Shown: positions 34,405 to 44,341 of the stretch, piece by piece
Layout of the letters: the number at the start of each line of letters is the position of its first letter
Position numbering within the stretch: position 1 is the first letter of the stretch
Assembly (NCBI GenBank): GCA_015956445.1
Contig: WIUZ02000024.1
Span: 372,001 to 436,000, forward strand
Origin: Thelephora terrestris
Lineage: Eukaryota > Basidiomycota > Agaricomycetes > Thelephorales > Thelephoraceae
DNA: 64,000 nt
Direction of reading: 5' to 3'
Notes under the pieces: generated by a model
What the model saw: only the letters and a program-made list of their open reading frames with translations
The model's database searches: none
What the model was told of the DNA's origin: nothing
Translations under genes and position numbers: made by a program

Positions 34405-35781
34405 ATGCCAACTGTCATTACCATACCGAAGACCGTGCTTCCGGTCGTTGTCCCCGAGCCCAAGCCAAAACACACCCCGGTTATTTCGAAACTTTCCGAT
34501 GACGTCCTGCGCATGATCATGGCTATGGTGGTTGACGCGGACCCAAATCCCCTTTCCGTTCTCCCCACCCTATTGTCAGTTTCCCCCCGCTGGAGCTACG
34601 TCGCGTGCAACACATCAGAACTTTGGACCCTTATCCGCCCGGTGTACCCGTTGACGGCTCCTCAAGTCAAGTTTTGGAAGGAGGCGCTCCAATATTCCAG
34701 GGGAAGATCACTCGTCGTTGAGATCAACGTCCCAACGGAACCCGTTATAGGACGAGACCCTTACACTGCCTTCATTCAGCAAGTGATTAAAAATTCCAAC
34801 CGCTGGCAGAAATTAGAGATCAGGTCCAAGAAGTTCCGTCCAATTGCCAACTTCCTCGCTCATTCCAGGTGTCTGTATTCTCTTCCAAGGCTGCAGGAAT
34901 TACGCCTCTACCACTCGAGCTCCGATCCAAGGGATAACTGGGAAGAAAACCGAGCACGCCCGGCCTCAATGGTCCTGTTCGCTAATAATGTCTCCGCGCC
35001 ATTGCTCCAAACCGTCGATCTCAGAGCAACGTACCTCAATCATTCCCAAATGTTGTCGTTGACAAGTGTGGTCACCAATCTACGGCTTGAAAACCAAACG
35101 AACACCCCCTGTAACATCATGATGAAGTTGTTGCAAGTACCGTACATGCTTCAAGTCCTCAGGCTCATCAATGTATATGCCAATCGGTCCAACTGGCCGC
35201 AGCGCGTAGAGTTGCCACAATCTCTCAGGTTGTTAGAGGTCAGAGGGTCGGACTGGGCACTCACGAGTGTCATGTCCAACCTTCTCGTTCCTGGATTGGA
35301 GACATTCATTCTGGGGGAATGTCAACCCGAAGCCGGCTCAGAGATGGCCGCAGAGTCTCTCCTTCTCGGCCCCGAGGCAAGTGAGGCCGTACAGATTGCA
35401 ACCAAGTGTCTCTTAGGGAGATGGGACGAGGGGGTCGAGGGGTGGGGGGTGGGGAATCTAAGGGAATTGTTGTTGGAGTACAGTAACTGTTCTCACTCTG
35501 CACTGGAAGGGTTTCTGAGGGCTACCCCAAACGTCAACCGCCTCTACGTATCTGGCCAGGCCGTTTTCATTGTCCTCCACAACATCCCAGGTATTTTACC
35601 AAACCTCCAACGCTGGGTTGTGGAGGGTTCAACCCTCTACAAGGGTTGTCCACTCTCCGACATTCTCACCCACCGCCCTGATGTTAAGCTCATTGTCAAG
35701 GGAGACCTCACAGAAGATGGGAAGGCTATATATGATACCCTGAAGTGCACCCATGACAGGAGAGTCTTCTGCCAGGAGTAG
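34405..35781 (+). CDS. F-box/LRR-like protein A
   Basis: This is a single-exon gene of 458 aa from the Met at 34405. The frame is open further upstream to 34108, but the paralogue B starts its coding region at the matching place (after CGGTTTCACCCTC), so the upstream part is taken as leader. An F-box-like start (PVISKLSDDVLRMIMAMVVD, then VSPRWSYVACNTSELWTLI) is followed by LRR-like repeats (LPRLQELRLY, APLLQTVDLRATYLNHSQML, LQVLRLINVYA, GLETFILGE, LRELLLEYSN) and ends with a conserved part (ILPNLQRWVVEGSTLYKG, SDILTHRPDVKLIVKGDLTE). It is probably an SCF substrate receptor. Paralogue B at 43739-48618 is disrupted. Confidence 0.8.
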   Translation: MPTVITIPKTVLPVVVPEPKPKHTPVISKLSDDVLRMIMAMVVDADPNPLSVLPTLLSVSPRWSYVACNTSELWTLIRPVYPLTAPQVKFWKEALQYSRGRSLVVEINVPTEPVIGRDPYTAFIQQVIKNSNRWQKLEIRSKKFRPIANFLAHSRCLYSLPRLQELRLYHSSSDPRDNWEENRARPASMVLFANNVSAPLLQTVDLRATYLNHSQMLSLTSVVTNLRLENQTNTPCNIMMKLLQVPYMLQVLRLINVYANRSNWPQRVELPQSLRLLEVRGSDWALTSVMSNLLVPGLETFILGECQPEAGSEMAAESLLLGPEASEAVQIATKCLLGRWDEGVEGWGVGNLRELLLEYSNCSHSALEGFLRATPNVNRLYVSGQAVFIVLHNIPGILPNLQRWVVEGSTLYKGCPLSDILTHRPDVKLIVKGDLTEDGKAIYDTLKCTHDRRVFCQE

Positions 35782-35896
35782 CCCAAACACTTCTTGATTT
35801 CATTCCCTCCTCCACTTTGTTTCTGTGAGTTCACCTTGTTTTCCTTAAATTTCATTTTATCATCAAATACCTATCAGATTCCCCAACAGCTGTACC

Positions 35897-35990
35897 GCAG
35901 GTCTTCAACAGGCCTTCAACGCACTTTCATAGGTCTTCAACAGGCCTTCCACAGGCCTTCAACAGGCCATCAATAGGTCTTCAACATGGT
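35897..35990. repeat. Imperfect minisatellite, about 12-bp unit
   Basis: About eight imperfect copies of AGGCCTTCAAC/AGGTCTTCAAC follow the 3' end of F-box A. They are non-coding. Confidence 0.75.
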
Positions 35991-36377
35991 CACCACCTAG
36001 AAGCTCTAGATAGATTTTTCAGACCTGCTCCCATGAACCTATATGATCCACCTTATGTGGTGGAGTATCCCAGAATGTGATAAAATATCCTGGAAACCCA
36101 TAGAACATCCTAAAAGGCAATGGTATTGCAACCTGTCAGCTTCCATTCTGTGGAGGACTATCACTGTCTAGGGAGCATAGGGACAAGGCCAGAATAGCAG
36201 GAGTTGAGGGGTCACTGGTTGTGCAGTGGTTACAGTAAGAGGGGGTAGGAGGTAGGATGGGGAAAGAGGTAAATAGTGACATGTTGCAAATGTTCAGGAG
36301 ACAACAGAGTCTGTGGAGGGGAATTGGGATAGGTCAGCACATGGTATAACAACTATGAGAGAAAAGGGGTAAACAAC
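35991..36377. other. Intergenic spacer
   Basis: No gene is seen. It separates the minisatellite from the inverted duplication. Confidence 0.4.
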
Positions 36378-38435
36378 AGGTCTGTTCAACCGTGGGAATG
36401 GGCGTCGGGGGTAGTGATCTACAACCAGTTTAGGCGTCAGTTGTCATTTGTGATCATGGCAAGTGCAACGGGTGGTTTGATCACTGATTTTCACCTCCTC
36501 ATTAAGAGTCCAAGGCACAATTCTACAGGTGATCAGGAAGATCAGGCAGTACAGAGCCAAGACTAGTTGAGTGCTAATCGCAGGTGACTGGGTTCAGGAT
36601 CGGGCAGAGGCACAATTGAAGGGTCAATGGGAGCAGCGAGAAAAACTGAAACTCAGAAGGAACAGTGGGATGTGCTACCAGTTTTAAAACCACGCCGCGT
36701 TGCAAGACTGGGTACGTGTGCGGAAAACCCTTGTAAGGAGCTCGGAGTTGAGCAAGCCATGAACTGCGCACGCAGGCATGATGCCCAAGGTAATCATTAT
36801 GATTGATGCCAGACTTGCCCTTCATCAAATAATCACATAGCACAAAAACAATTTCATCATTTTAGCTCAGTACAGCAGTTTGCATTGTTCCGGTAGTAGG
36901 TGACTGTCCATAGGAATAGATTAGACTAGGGGTATATAGTATATCTGTGTAGAAGGGAGAGTGAAGTTTCGCAGGGTTCCTGGCCCTCGCCATAAGTCCA
37001 TGAATATTCATCTGCATTTGAGTGTCCGCTGTGCGTATATTACAGACAGTCTCCCAGTGTACGCAATCACAACACTGTCATTCCATGCCAAAAGTAAAAG
37101 TTTGGGATTCAAACGAGTTTGATTGGGCAAGATAAACCCTTGGTTTAGAACCTGTGGTATCCGTGAACGTCAGGCAGCACAAGCTTCATAGCAAGGAGCA
37201 CTCACTCGACAGGGACCAACTTGACCGTACCGGTATATTTCTTGTTCAACACCGCAGCGTCGCAGTCCAACAATGACCATTTGTCCTTGACGGAGAACTT
37301 GAGAGCTCCTTTGATAACCTTCGCATCAATCTCGATAGCGATACCCTCTTGAGAGCTTCCAGTTCGGCACTCGAGCTTGAACTCGGGAAGGAGAGGAAGC
37401 CTCCCGTAAGAACAGATGCTGAAGGTCTTCTTAATGAGGTTGAGCGTGACGACGAGCTACAAGAATTGGCTGTAAGTGGCCTGTCCCTAGAGGCATCGGC
37501 ACGCGTCGTGAATTACCCTGATCGTGAGGGTGCCAAGGTTGAAAACCACTTCGTGTGTCACTGTCTCGTCCCCCTTGTCAGCCCCTTCCCGGCGTTCCAC
37601 TGCAGTACGGTAGATTTCCATAGCGAGCTTCTGGGCTTTCAAGACTGACACATGAGTATTGAGAGCGAGTTCGGTCTGGGGACAGATTATTAGCGATGGC
37701 GATGTAGGTGAAGAGATGACTGAACGCACGTTAAAGACGTGAAGGATCCTGTTGAGTTCTGACCTCCAGGCGGCGATCGTGGCTTTGTCTTTTTTCGCAT
37801 GGAAAAAACGAGAGATGGCGCCTCACTCGTACAACTTGTCGGCGTTCCTCTGGATCTCTGACACGGTCCTGTGATTGAAGCCACGGTAAGTGATTCGGGC
37901 TCAACATGTACTTTCGCTGGTGCAACTCACGTCGTCAATTGTTCGATCACCTCAAAGACAGACTGGTTGAAATGGTCCGCTTGTCGACAGTTCATCCCCC
38001 GGTCGATGGCTCTACAGATATCAGCACAGGCCAGCCCTAGCTCGAGAAATTCTGTTCTTTTGGCCATCGAATTCTGTTCATATTAGCCAAAAGCCGACAA
38101 ATGTGGGTTGGGAGGAAACTCACTCTGATCACGGTGAGAAGGGCACTGACGGAGCCAAAAACAGTGTCACGAACGCGTGACATAATAGCCAGAATCACAC
38201 AGATAGTTAAAGACATTGGTCTTATTCGCAATAATAAAAGTACAAAAATAACCGGCGGAAGTTACAAACTCAAACAAGGACAAAAGGATCTACATCGCAA
38301 GCACAGTCCTGAGCGAACGGACAACAATGAGCGAAATGGTGGGGGTTATGAACGCTCTGAGGACAATACGAGTAAACCCGAGTCACCGGATCTACCCAAC
38401 ATTCTCGACATCCCAACACATCATGATACAAACTA

Positions 38436-39173
38436 TCATGCATTTCCCTCCGCACGTCCGACAAGGCTTCGCTCACTAATGCGAACCCATAACGGTCTTG
38501 GAGACCCGCCACCTCCACTTTCAACTTCATCCGAACCTGCCGTGACTTGTCGGAGGGACGACAACGTTGACCAGAACGAGTCATCGGATTCTTGCGGGTC
38601 TTCTTCCTCTGGGACCTCTCCACCATCTGGCAAACTGGGGCAGGACTCCAGGGAGGGGATGGAGGGAGAGGAACGCCCTGATCCTGGTGGTGGCGAAGGG
38701 ATGACTGGGGACTTAGCAGGGGGATCGGTGCAATAGGCTCCGTGACATTGGTGTCCGAAATATCGGAAGAGAGACGCCTGGAAAGGTCCCCAATGTTCCA
38801 AGGCAAAGTGAGAGAAGTCCTCATTCAGACTGTTCATGATGACGTACATAAGGTCCACCCGCTTCTCCAATTTCGCAATTCGATCCTCTCGCTCTCTCTC
38901 CATCCTATCCAAAAGCAGAACGGCTCCAGGATGAGCAGGTGTAACACGAGGCCCCGAAAGTCGAGGGTCTTCATAACCGGCCTGTTCCCAGAACTCAGCG
39001 GGAGCGTTGTGAGCCGAGAGGAAGTCTATGGCGACCTGGTTGTAATGGGCGATGTTGGCAGGGGAGTCATATAGGTGTTGCTCCACGTCGAAGGGAGCAT
39101 TCGTCTCGAAGGACGGAGTGAAGGGGGTGGCGACGGCGCTAAGCACGGTGTTGTTGGCAACAAAGGAAGACAT
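38436..39173 (-). CDS. Element-borne ORF, 245 aa, unknown
   Basis: This is an open frame inside the 38165-42914 element, preceded by a possible TATA box (TATTTAAG near 39275, minus strand). The N-terminal half is ordered (FDVEQHLYDSPANIAHYNQV, FLSAHNAPAEFWEQAGY) and includes a short coiled coil (DRMEREREDRIAKLEKRVD). The C-terminal half is Pro/Ser/Glu-rich and disordered. It matches no family I recognise and could be a structural or accessory protein of the element. Confidence 0.45.
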   Translation of the reverse strand: MSSFVANNTVLSAVATPFTPSFETNAPFDVEQHLYDSPANIAHYNQVAIDFLSAHNAPAEFWEQAGYEDPRLSGPRVTPAHPGAVLLLDRMEREREDRIAKLEKRVDLMYVIMNSLNEDFSHFALEHWGPFQASLFRYFGHQCHGAYCTDPPAKSPVIPSPPPGSGRSSPSIPSLESCPSLPDGGEVPEEEDPQESDDSFWSTLSSLRQVTAGSDEVESGGGGSPRPLWVRISERSLVGRAEGNA

Positions 39174-40543
39174 GGTAATACGAGATGTTTGAGAGAGGAG
39201 GATGGTAGTGGTTGGTTTGGTGGGAGAGGAGAAGAGACGATGGAGGGAACGATCATTAATCCCCCTGACTTAAATACATCCTGACTCAACAGAATCCCAA
39301 AAGGGAAAACAATAACTATCTCCCATTAAGATCCCAATTAGGGCAAACGAACCCTCAACCCCAATCGCGATCCCATCAGAACCCCGAGAAAATCCCCATC
39401 GATCACGAGAAATCCCCACCACGCTTCTACTACATCCGAAACCCAGAGAAATCCCCGTCGATCAGAAGAAATCCCCAATACGCTTCTATTGCCACCATGA
39501 AACACGAGAAATCCCCTAGTACTTCCATCAGTCGCTCCTCCTATTGTTCCATACTAGTAAATTACCATTTGTCGTCCCAAGTCCCCTTTCCCTGACTCAG
39601 TCGACCTACCCTAAAGTACGCACAGACCATGTTTACGCACGATTGGCTCCTCGTAGAATTATGACTCCTGTAGAGGACTGGGTATATAAGGAAGAGCGTT
39701 CGCTCCTTTCTTCTCCCCATTCTCAATCTCTTCTGTACTCCTCTACCCACAACCTGAATATAAAAGTAAGCCTGAGGAATTCTCCTCCCGTCTTACTCTT
39801 TCTAACTCATTCTAAGCAGGAATTCTCCTGCTAGTGTATGTTCAGTGTGCCAGACCCTTTCCCCTCCACTAGTCCAGTCACTCGTCCCGATATCCCTGAC
39901 GCCAGGAGATCTATCTGGGAGTATAAACTCATCAGAAGTCTTCAAGTAAATCGTACCAACGGTTTACTAACTCATTTCCCTTACTATCGTCCCTTTGCTG
40001 CCCTAGACGCAGGAGTCACCTCCCCTCCCTTCCTTCTAGGCGCAGATCATCAGTTCCTTTGGAACTCAGACCTCACTGTGTGATGATTTCGCCGTTTACC
40101 CCCTTTCATTCCCTTTATTTAACGCCTCATCACCACTAAGTCAGTTGGTGCCTTGCCCTAAACACGGCGGTAAACTGTTTATTATGCAGTATGCCCTATG
40201 CTTAACGACTCAAAAGTCCAATACGTGGAACGTGCTACTAGTCAAGATACCCCAGAAGACCCGAGGTATAATACGTGAACATGTACCGGCAGATCTTCAT
40301 ACGAAGATCCCCCCTACCTGGCCCTCCGTTGCCCCTGGACGACTAGTAGATATTCAGGCTACCGACAACAAGGGATGTATTAATAAGCGTCGCGCGCTGA
40401 CCTCTCGCAGAAGTCAACCGGCTTATTAATCTGACCCTTGGATTGGACTTATGAAAACCATTATGCTTTACGACTCATGGATCACGCGCAATAGACAATA
40501 TAGAAAGAAGATTAATTGGAAGCCGATAGTACAAAAGAGTTAT

Positions 40544-41811
40544 TTAATCAATATCTCTTCGGATCCTTTGTACTACTTCCAATGCCGATCTCACCAACTC
40601 CTCATTCAACCAGTTCTGCTCCCGGATCTCGTTCGGGTCCACGTCCGACAAGTCATCGTAATCTGGAAGCTCCGTATCAGAGTTTGGTTCACTATCGGGA
40701 ACGAACTCGGCGTACGGATCATACTCCAGAGCAGGCCATTGACGGCGACTACCCCAAGGAGTAGAAACGAACTCAGGACGAGGAGTGTCCCGACGGACGA
40801 CTCCTACGTTCTGGTAAAATTCGTCGCTCCCAATTTCAATGACCTCATCATCGACGGGAACCAACCTATTCTCGTGACGGACCAACAAGCGAGCGGGCGG
40901 CGACTCAGCCCGGTTAGGGATGATCGGCGACCCGGCCCGATGCAGAACTTCCTCTCCCTCCTCTTCTTCGACTCGGACCTCCGGCTCGTTACACCTCCTC
41001 TGGAGATCCCGGACTTCTCCGGTCAACTCGGAGACACGACGAGTAAGGCGAACCTAAAAAGGAATAGGGTTAGAAGATATCAAAAAACCTTCAACCCCTA
41101 CCCCTTACCTTATCGTCCTCCAATTCTCCGGTCTTGGTAACTAGAGCCCGGACCAAGTCCTTGAGAGTGGTCATCTCTCCCTAAAAGAAAGTTTGAGTTA
41201 GAAAGGTCAATTACTCCGGACCCAAACTTTCTTACCTTCAACAAATCAATATCGGCCCCCTGCCGAACAACGGTATCTTCCTGTCCATGAATAACGCCTT
41301 GCATATCCTCCTTCCAGTTCTCCAAGGCTTCGATCTCCTCACGACGTCCATCGATACGCTCATTGACATGAGCCACTTCGTCCATCAACATGGACCCAAC
41401 GTTCCCCGTATGGAGAACGCTGGCCTCCAACACGGAGTTGAAGGTTTCGTTGGCCTCAGTCACGAACTCAACACCCCTATTGAGGAGTTCGTTCGCATAC
41501 GGGTTAGTCTCGATACGCGCCAACTTGCGCCGAGACACCCTACGAGCGGCCTGGAGAAAGTCCCTGAAACCTAAAAGGAGTTAGCTTGGTTTCCTAAATC
41601 GGAATGCGCAAGCAGGGCCCCCACCTAAATCAGAGAACCCCTCATTAGGGTCGGCGGTGGCGGTCCGGTCCATAACCGCTCCCAAAGTAGGATAAGGGCG
41701 GGACGGATCACGGCGGGCATGGGAGAAGCGGTCAATGTTGTAGTTGTTCTCCTGAACAGGAGAATAGGAGGAGGAACGACGAGTGGGATTGCGAGTAGAA
41801 GCACGAGGCAT
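40544..41811 (-). CDS. Element-borne coiled-coil gene, unknown
   Basis: Coding segments lie between 41811 (MPRASTRNPTRRSSSYSPVQ) and 40544, separated by short GT..AG introns (near 41630-41575, 41240-41180 and 41110-41055). A TATA box (GTATATAACC, about 41875, minus strand) sits roughly 65 bp before the ATG. The product is a helical, coiled-coil protein (NERIDGRREEIEALENWKED, LTRRVSELTGEVRDLQRRC) with an acidic Pro-rich tail (DSEPNSDTELPDYDDLSDVD). The introns and a proper promoter suggest a real transcription unit running opposite to the Gag-like piece of the element. Function unknown. Confidence 0.45.
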
Positions 41812-44341
41812 GTTGGCTGTGTGTAACAAAGGGAGGTTTGTTGGAAGACCAGTCATCCAACCCCCTTTGGTTATATACCAAATGCCACGCCCCTTTCACG
41901 ACTCAGGAGTTGAGTCATCATTTCTATTGTTTACTGCGCATGACCCACATGACATCATATGCCCCTATTTCTTAGTCATATGCTCCCCTTTTGCCATTGG
42001 CTGTTAGTCAGTCATATCCACATTCCTTCCGAACATTCCCAGGCTACGTCATGCTTTGTAATTGCTCTGTAATGCTCTCAAATTGCTATTGGCCGCCACA
42101 CTTTCGTTTATCAGCTGATAATTTGTAGCATTAGTCACCACGTAACGCACAGACCATGCAGTGCTGCGCACGGACCATGTTTGTCTGTGTTTGTATCTTT
42201 AGGGTAGTTACATGTAACGGTCACATCACAAATCTAAGTAGTATATATACTCAGAGTAGTTTAGCCTGTACTCCTTAGATTTGTTATCATCAGACTCTCC
42301 GTGACCTCTACTGCTGTGTGCTTAGAGCAAGAGTGCCTGAAGACCCTTGTCTCCTTCTTTTCTCCTCTTCTCCAATCTAGTCCGTGAAGAGACTTCCGAT
42401 ATCCCTGGGTTTGCAACAGGATTATAACTGTGTGTTTGCCCCCTGCGTGTGTAAGGTTTGGATAGCAAGAGTGCTATTGAACTGTAGAGGTCGCGTCGGC
42501 CTGACACACTGAGAGCGTCCTAGCGACTGTCTACTTCAGTGTTAGCCCAGCCTTCTACTTCCCTTCCCCTAAAGTTCATCTGACTACCAACGTTCATACT
42601 CATTGTCCCGCCCTCATCATTCTCTGGTGGGATATTCCAACTGAACTCCCTTATTCGATTATAGAATACCTCGTTCAATTCGAACGACTCAGCGACCAAG
42701 ACTTCGAGCCGTTCGTTCAGCAGTTAACACAGTTCTGCCAAGACTACCACTCGCCCGTTCATCCCTATCAAACAGAGTCACCACTCTCGCTTGATATTCC
42801 CCCGCCTCTCCTCTCTACACCCGGTACTCCACTCAAAAACCGTCCCGACACCCCTTACCCCTCCGCTAATCCTCTAGCGCCCCACAGAAAGTAAGCAGGC
42901 CCACAACCCTGACAAACAGCCTTGACAGATCTGACACATGAAGCCTCCTTTGCACGATTCAGAGCTTCGATGGCTGCGTTCAACGCTGAGAAAACGCCAT
43001 CTTGCTGCTGGGAGTTCGCATCCATGGTCGAGAGTCGTGGCAACTAGGAGCCAGGGATAGATGATTTTGCGAGGCTCCCGATGGCGGGAATGAGCGACAC
43101 CCAACTGACTTGGTCCCGGCATGGTGAGTGATGCAGGGATGCCAAGCCTCAATACCACCAAGAGCAACACAAACGATTCGTCGAAGAGGCTGAGCGCTGA
43201 ATAGGGATATCCGGTACAGTCACCCCTCTCCTCTCCACCGGAATTTTACCACCGCCTCGAAGTTGCCCGGGTTTCTTCTCAAGTCCACAGCCTTCCCTGG
43301 TCTCGTCCATTGCGCCTGCAAGCAACAGAATGCACACAGCAATGACTCTTGGCGACTCCGTTGACTCGCAGGACAGTTATATAATGCTGCCCGCTTCCCA
43401 GTCCTTTCCCTCAAACCACCACCATCGAGAGAGCGTCCAGCAAGGCGGACGCAATTTCATACTTTTGCATCAGATATATTCTTCGCGGATCGACACAACC
43501 AGCGGTGAGCGTGTCACTCAAAATCGTTTTTGCACTTGAACCCTGTTCTCGTCAAGGTCACCCTTATAGGCCCAAAAGGCAACAAAGTACTACTCCACCT
43601 GTCCCGAACCCCCGAATCAAGTCAAACAAATCCCTCCATCGCCTGTTGCCCCACGAATATCAGTGCCCGGGACTTGAAGCAGAAAGATAACGATCGGTTT
43701 CACCCTCCGGCCACGGCCTTCAATCTGTTACAATACAGATGACTGTTTCTGCCACAGAACTGGTACCGAAACGGTCCGTCGACGACTCCTCACTTCGTTC
43801 ACCATACATTTGCTCCATCCCCAACGAGATCCTTATACGAGTCATGCAACTCACCGTGTCTGATCTGTACCCCCTTCAAAACACCTTTTACACAGCTCTC
43901 AGACTATCGCATGTCTCCTGACACTTCAAAACCATTGCTGACAGCGCCTCCGAACTTTGGACCCTCATCTGCCCTAAGTTTCCGTTGAAGAACGATCAAG
44001 TCCTGTTTTGGCTGGATGTACTTGCACGTTCCAAGGCAAGATTGATAGATGTCGTGGTCAATGCGCAAGCGAAAACTACGGGAGCGACCCAGCCATACGA
44101 GGTTTTTATTGCAGCAGTGATTGGTCACTCTGACCGTTGGCGCAAGTTCGAGATCACGTCTGATACGTGGGAGCCAATAGCCCTCTTCCTGGGTCAATCA
44201 CACCATCTGGTTCCTCTGCCGAGGCTGGAGGAATTAGTCCTCTACCGCTCAGAGAACCCTGGTCGAAGGACCAACTGGGAAGTCCAAGGTCTGGCACCCA
44301 AGTTTCTGTCAGGGCCACTCTACCCCAACAACTACCAGTGC

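Larger units (their letters stand above)
38165..42914. mobile_element. LTR-type retroelement fossil (4.75 kb)
   Basis: The insertion has retroelement-style ends: TGTCA at the left edge and TGACA at the right, flanked on both sides by the 5-bp direct repeat AACAG (38160-38164 and 42915-42919). The uninterrupted copy at 8727-10571 shows the same host sequence with a single AACAG, which fixes the edges to the base. Near the right end there is promoter-like sequence (TATATATAC about 42240) and a plus-strand stretch reading like the start of a Gag-type protein (about 42590-42890). The middle holds minus-strand genes (38436-39173, 40544-41811). I see no reverse transcriptase, integrase or protease, and found no full pair of long terminal repeats by eye. 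It is therefore an incomplete or non-autonomous element, probably with nested pieces. It is younger than the inverted duplication. Confidence 0.7.
37202..43025 (-). pseudogene. Helix-bundle gene, disrupted copy 2
   Basis: This is the second copy of the MLKL-like gene at 8750-9831. Its ATG is at 43025 (MDANSQQQDGVFSALNAAIE) and its TGA at 37202-37204. Exon 1 is cut near codon 45, within the VKAVFGSV segment, by a 4.75 kb mobile element; the rest follows in order with the same introns (FGSVSALLTVIR near 38155-38125, LGLACADIC near 38040, AAWRSELNRILHVFN near 37740, beta-rich tail 37440-37202). As a host gene it is inactivated by insertion; outside the element most coding sequence still aligns with copy 1. 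Confidence 0.8.
36378..43048 (-). repeat. Inverted duplication, copy 2 (split by an element)
   Basis: This is the reverse-oriented copy of 8727-10571, in two parts: 36378-38164 and 42915-43048. The gap between them is exactly the LTR-type element plus one copy of its target-site duplication. The two copies lie about 27 kb apart and are highly similar even in introns and 3' flank, so the duplication is fairly recent. Confidence 0.85.

Noticed and set aside
35897-35990. CRISPR-like array
   Set aside because: The repeat unit is only about 12 bp, with no distinct spacers, in a eukaryotic genome; it is a minisatellite.
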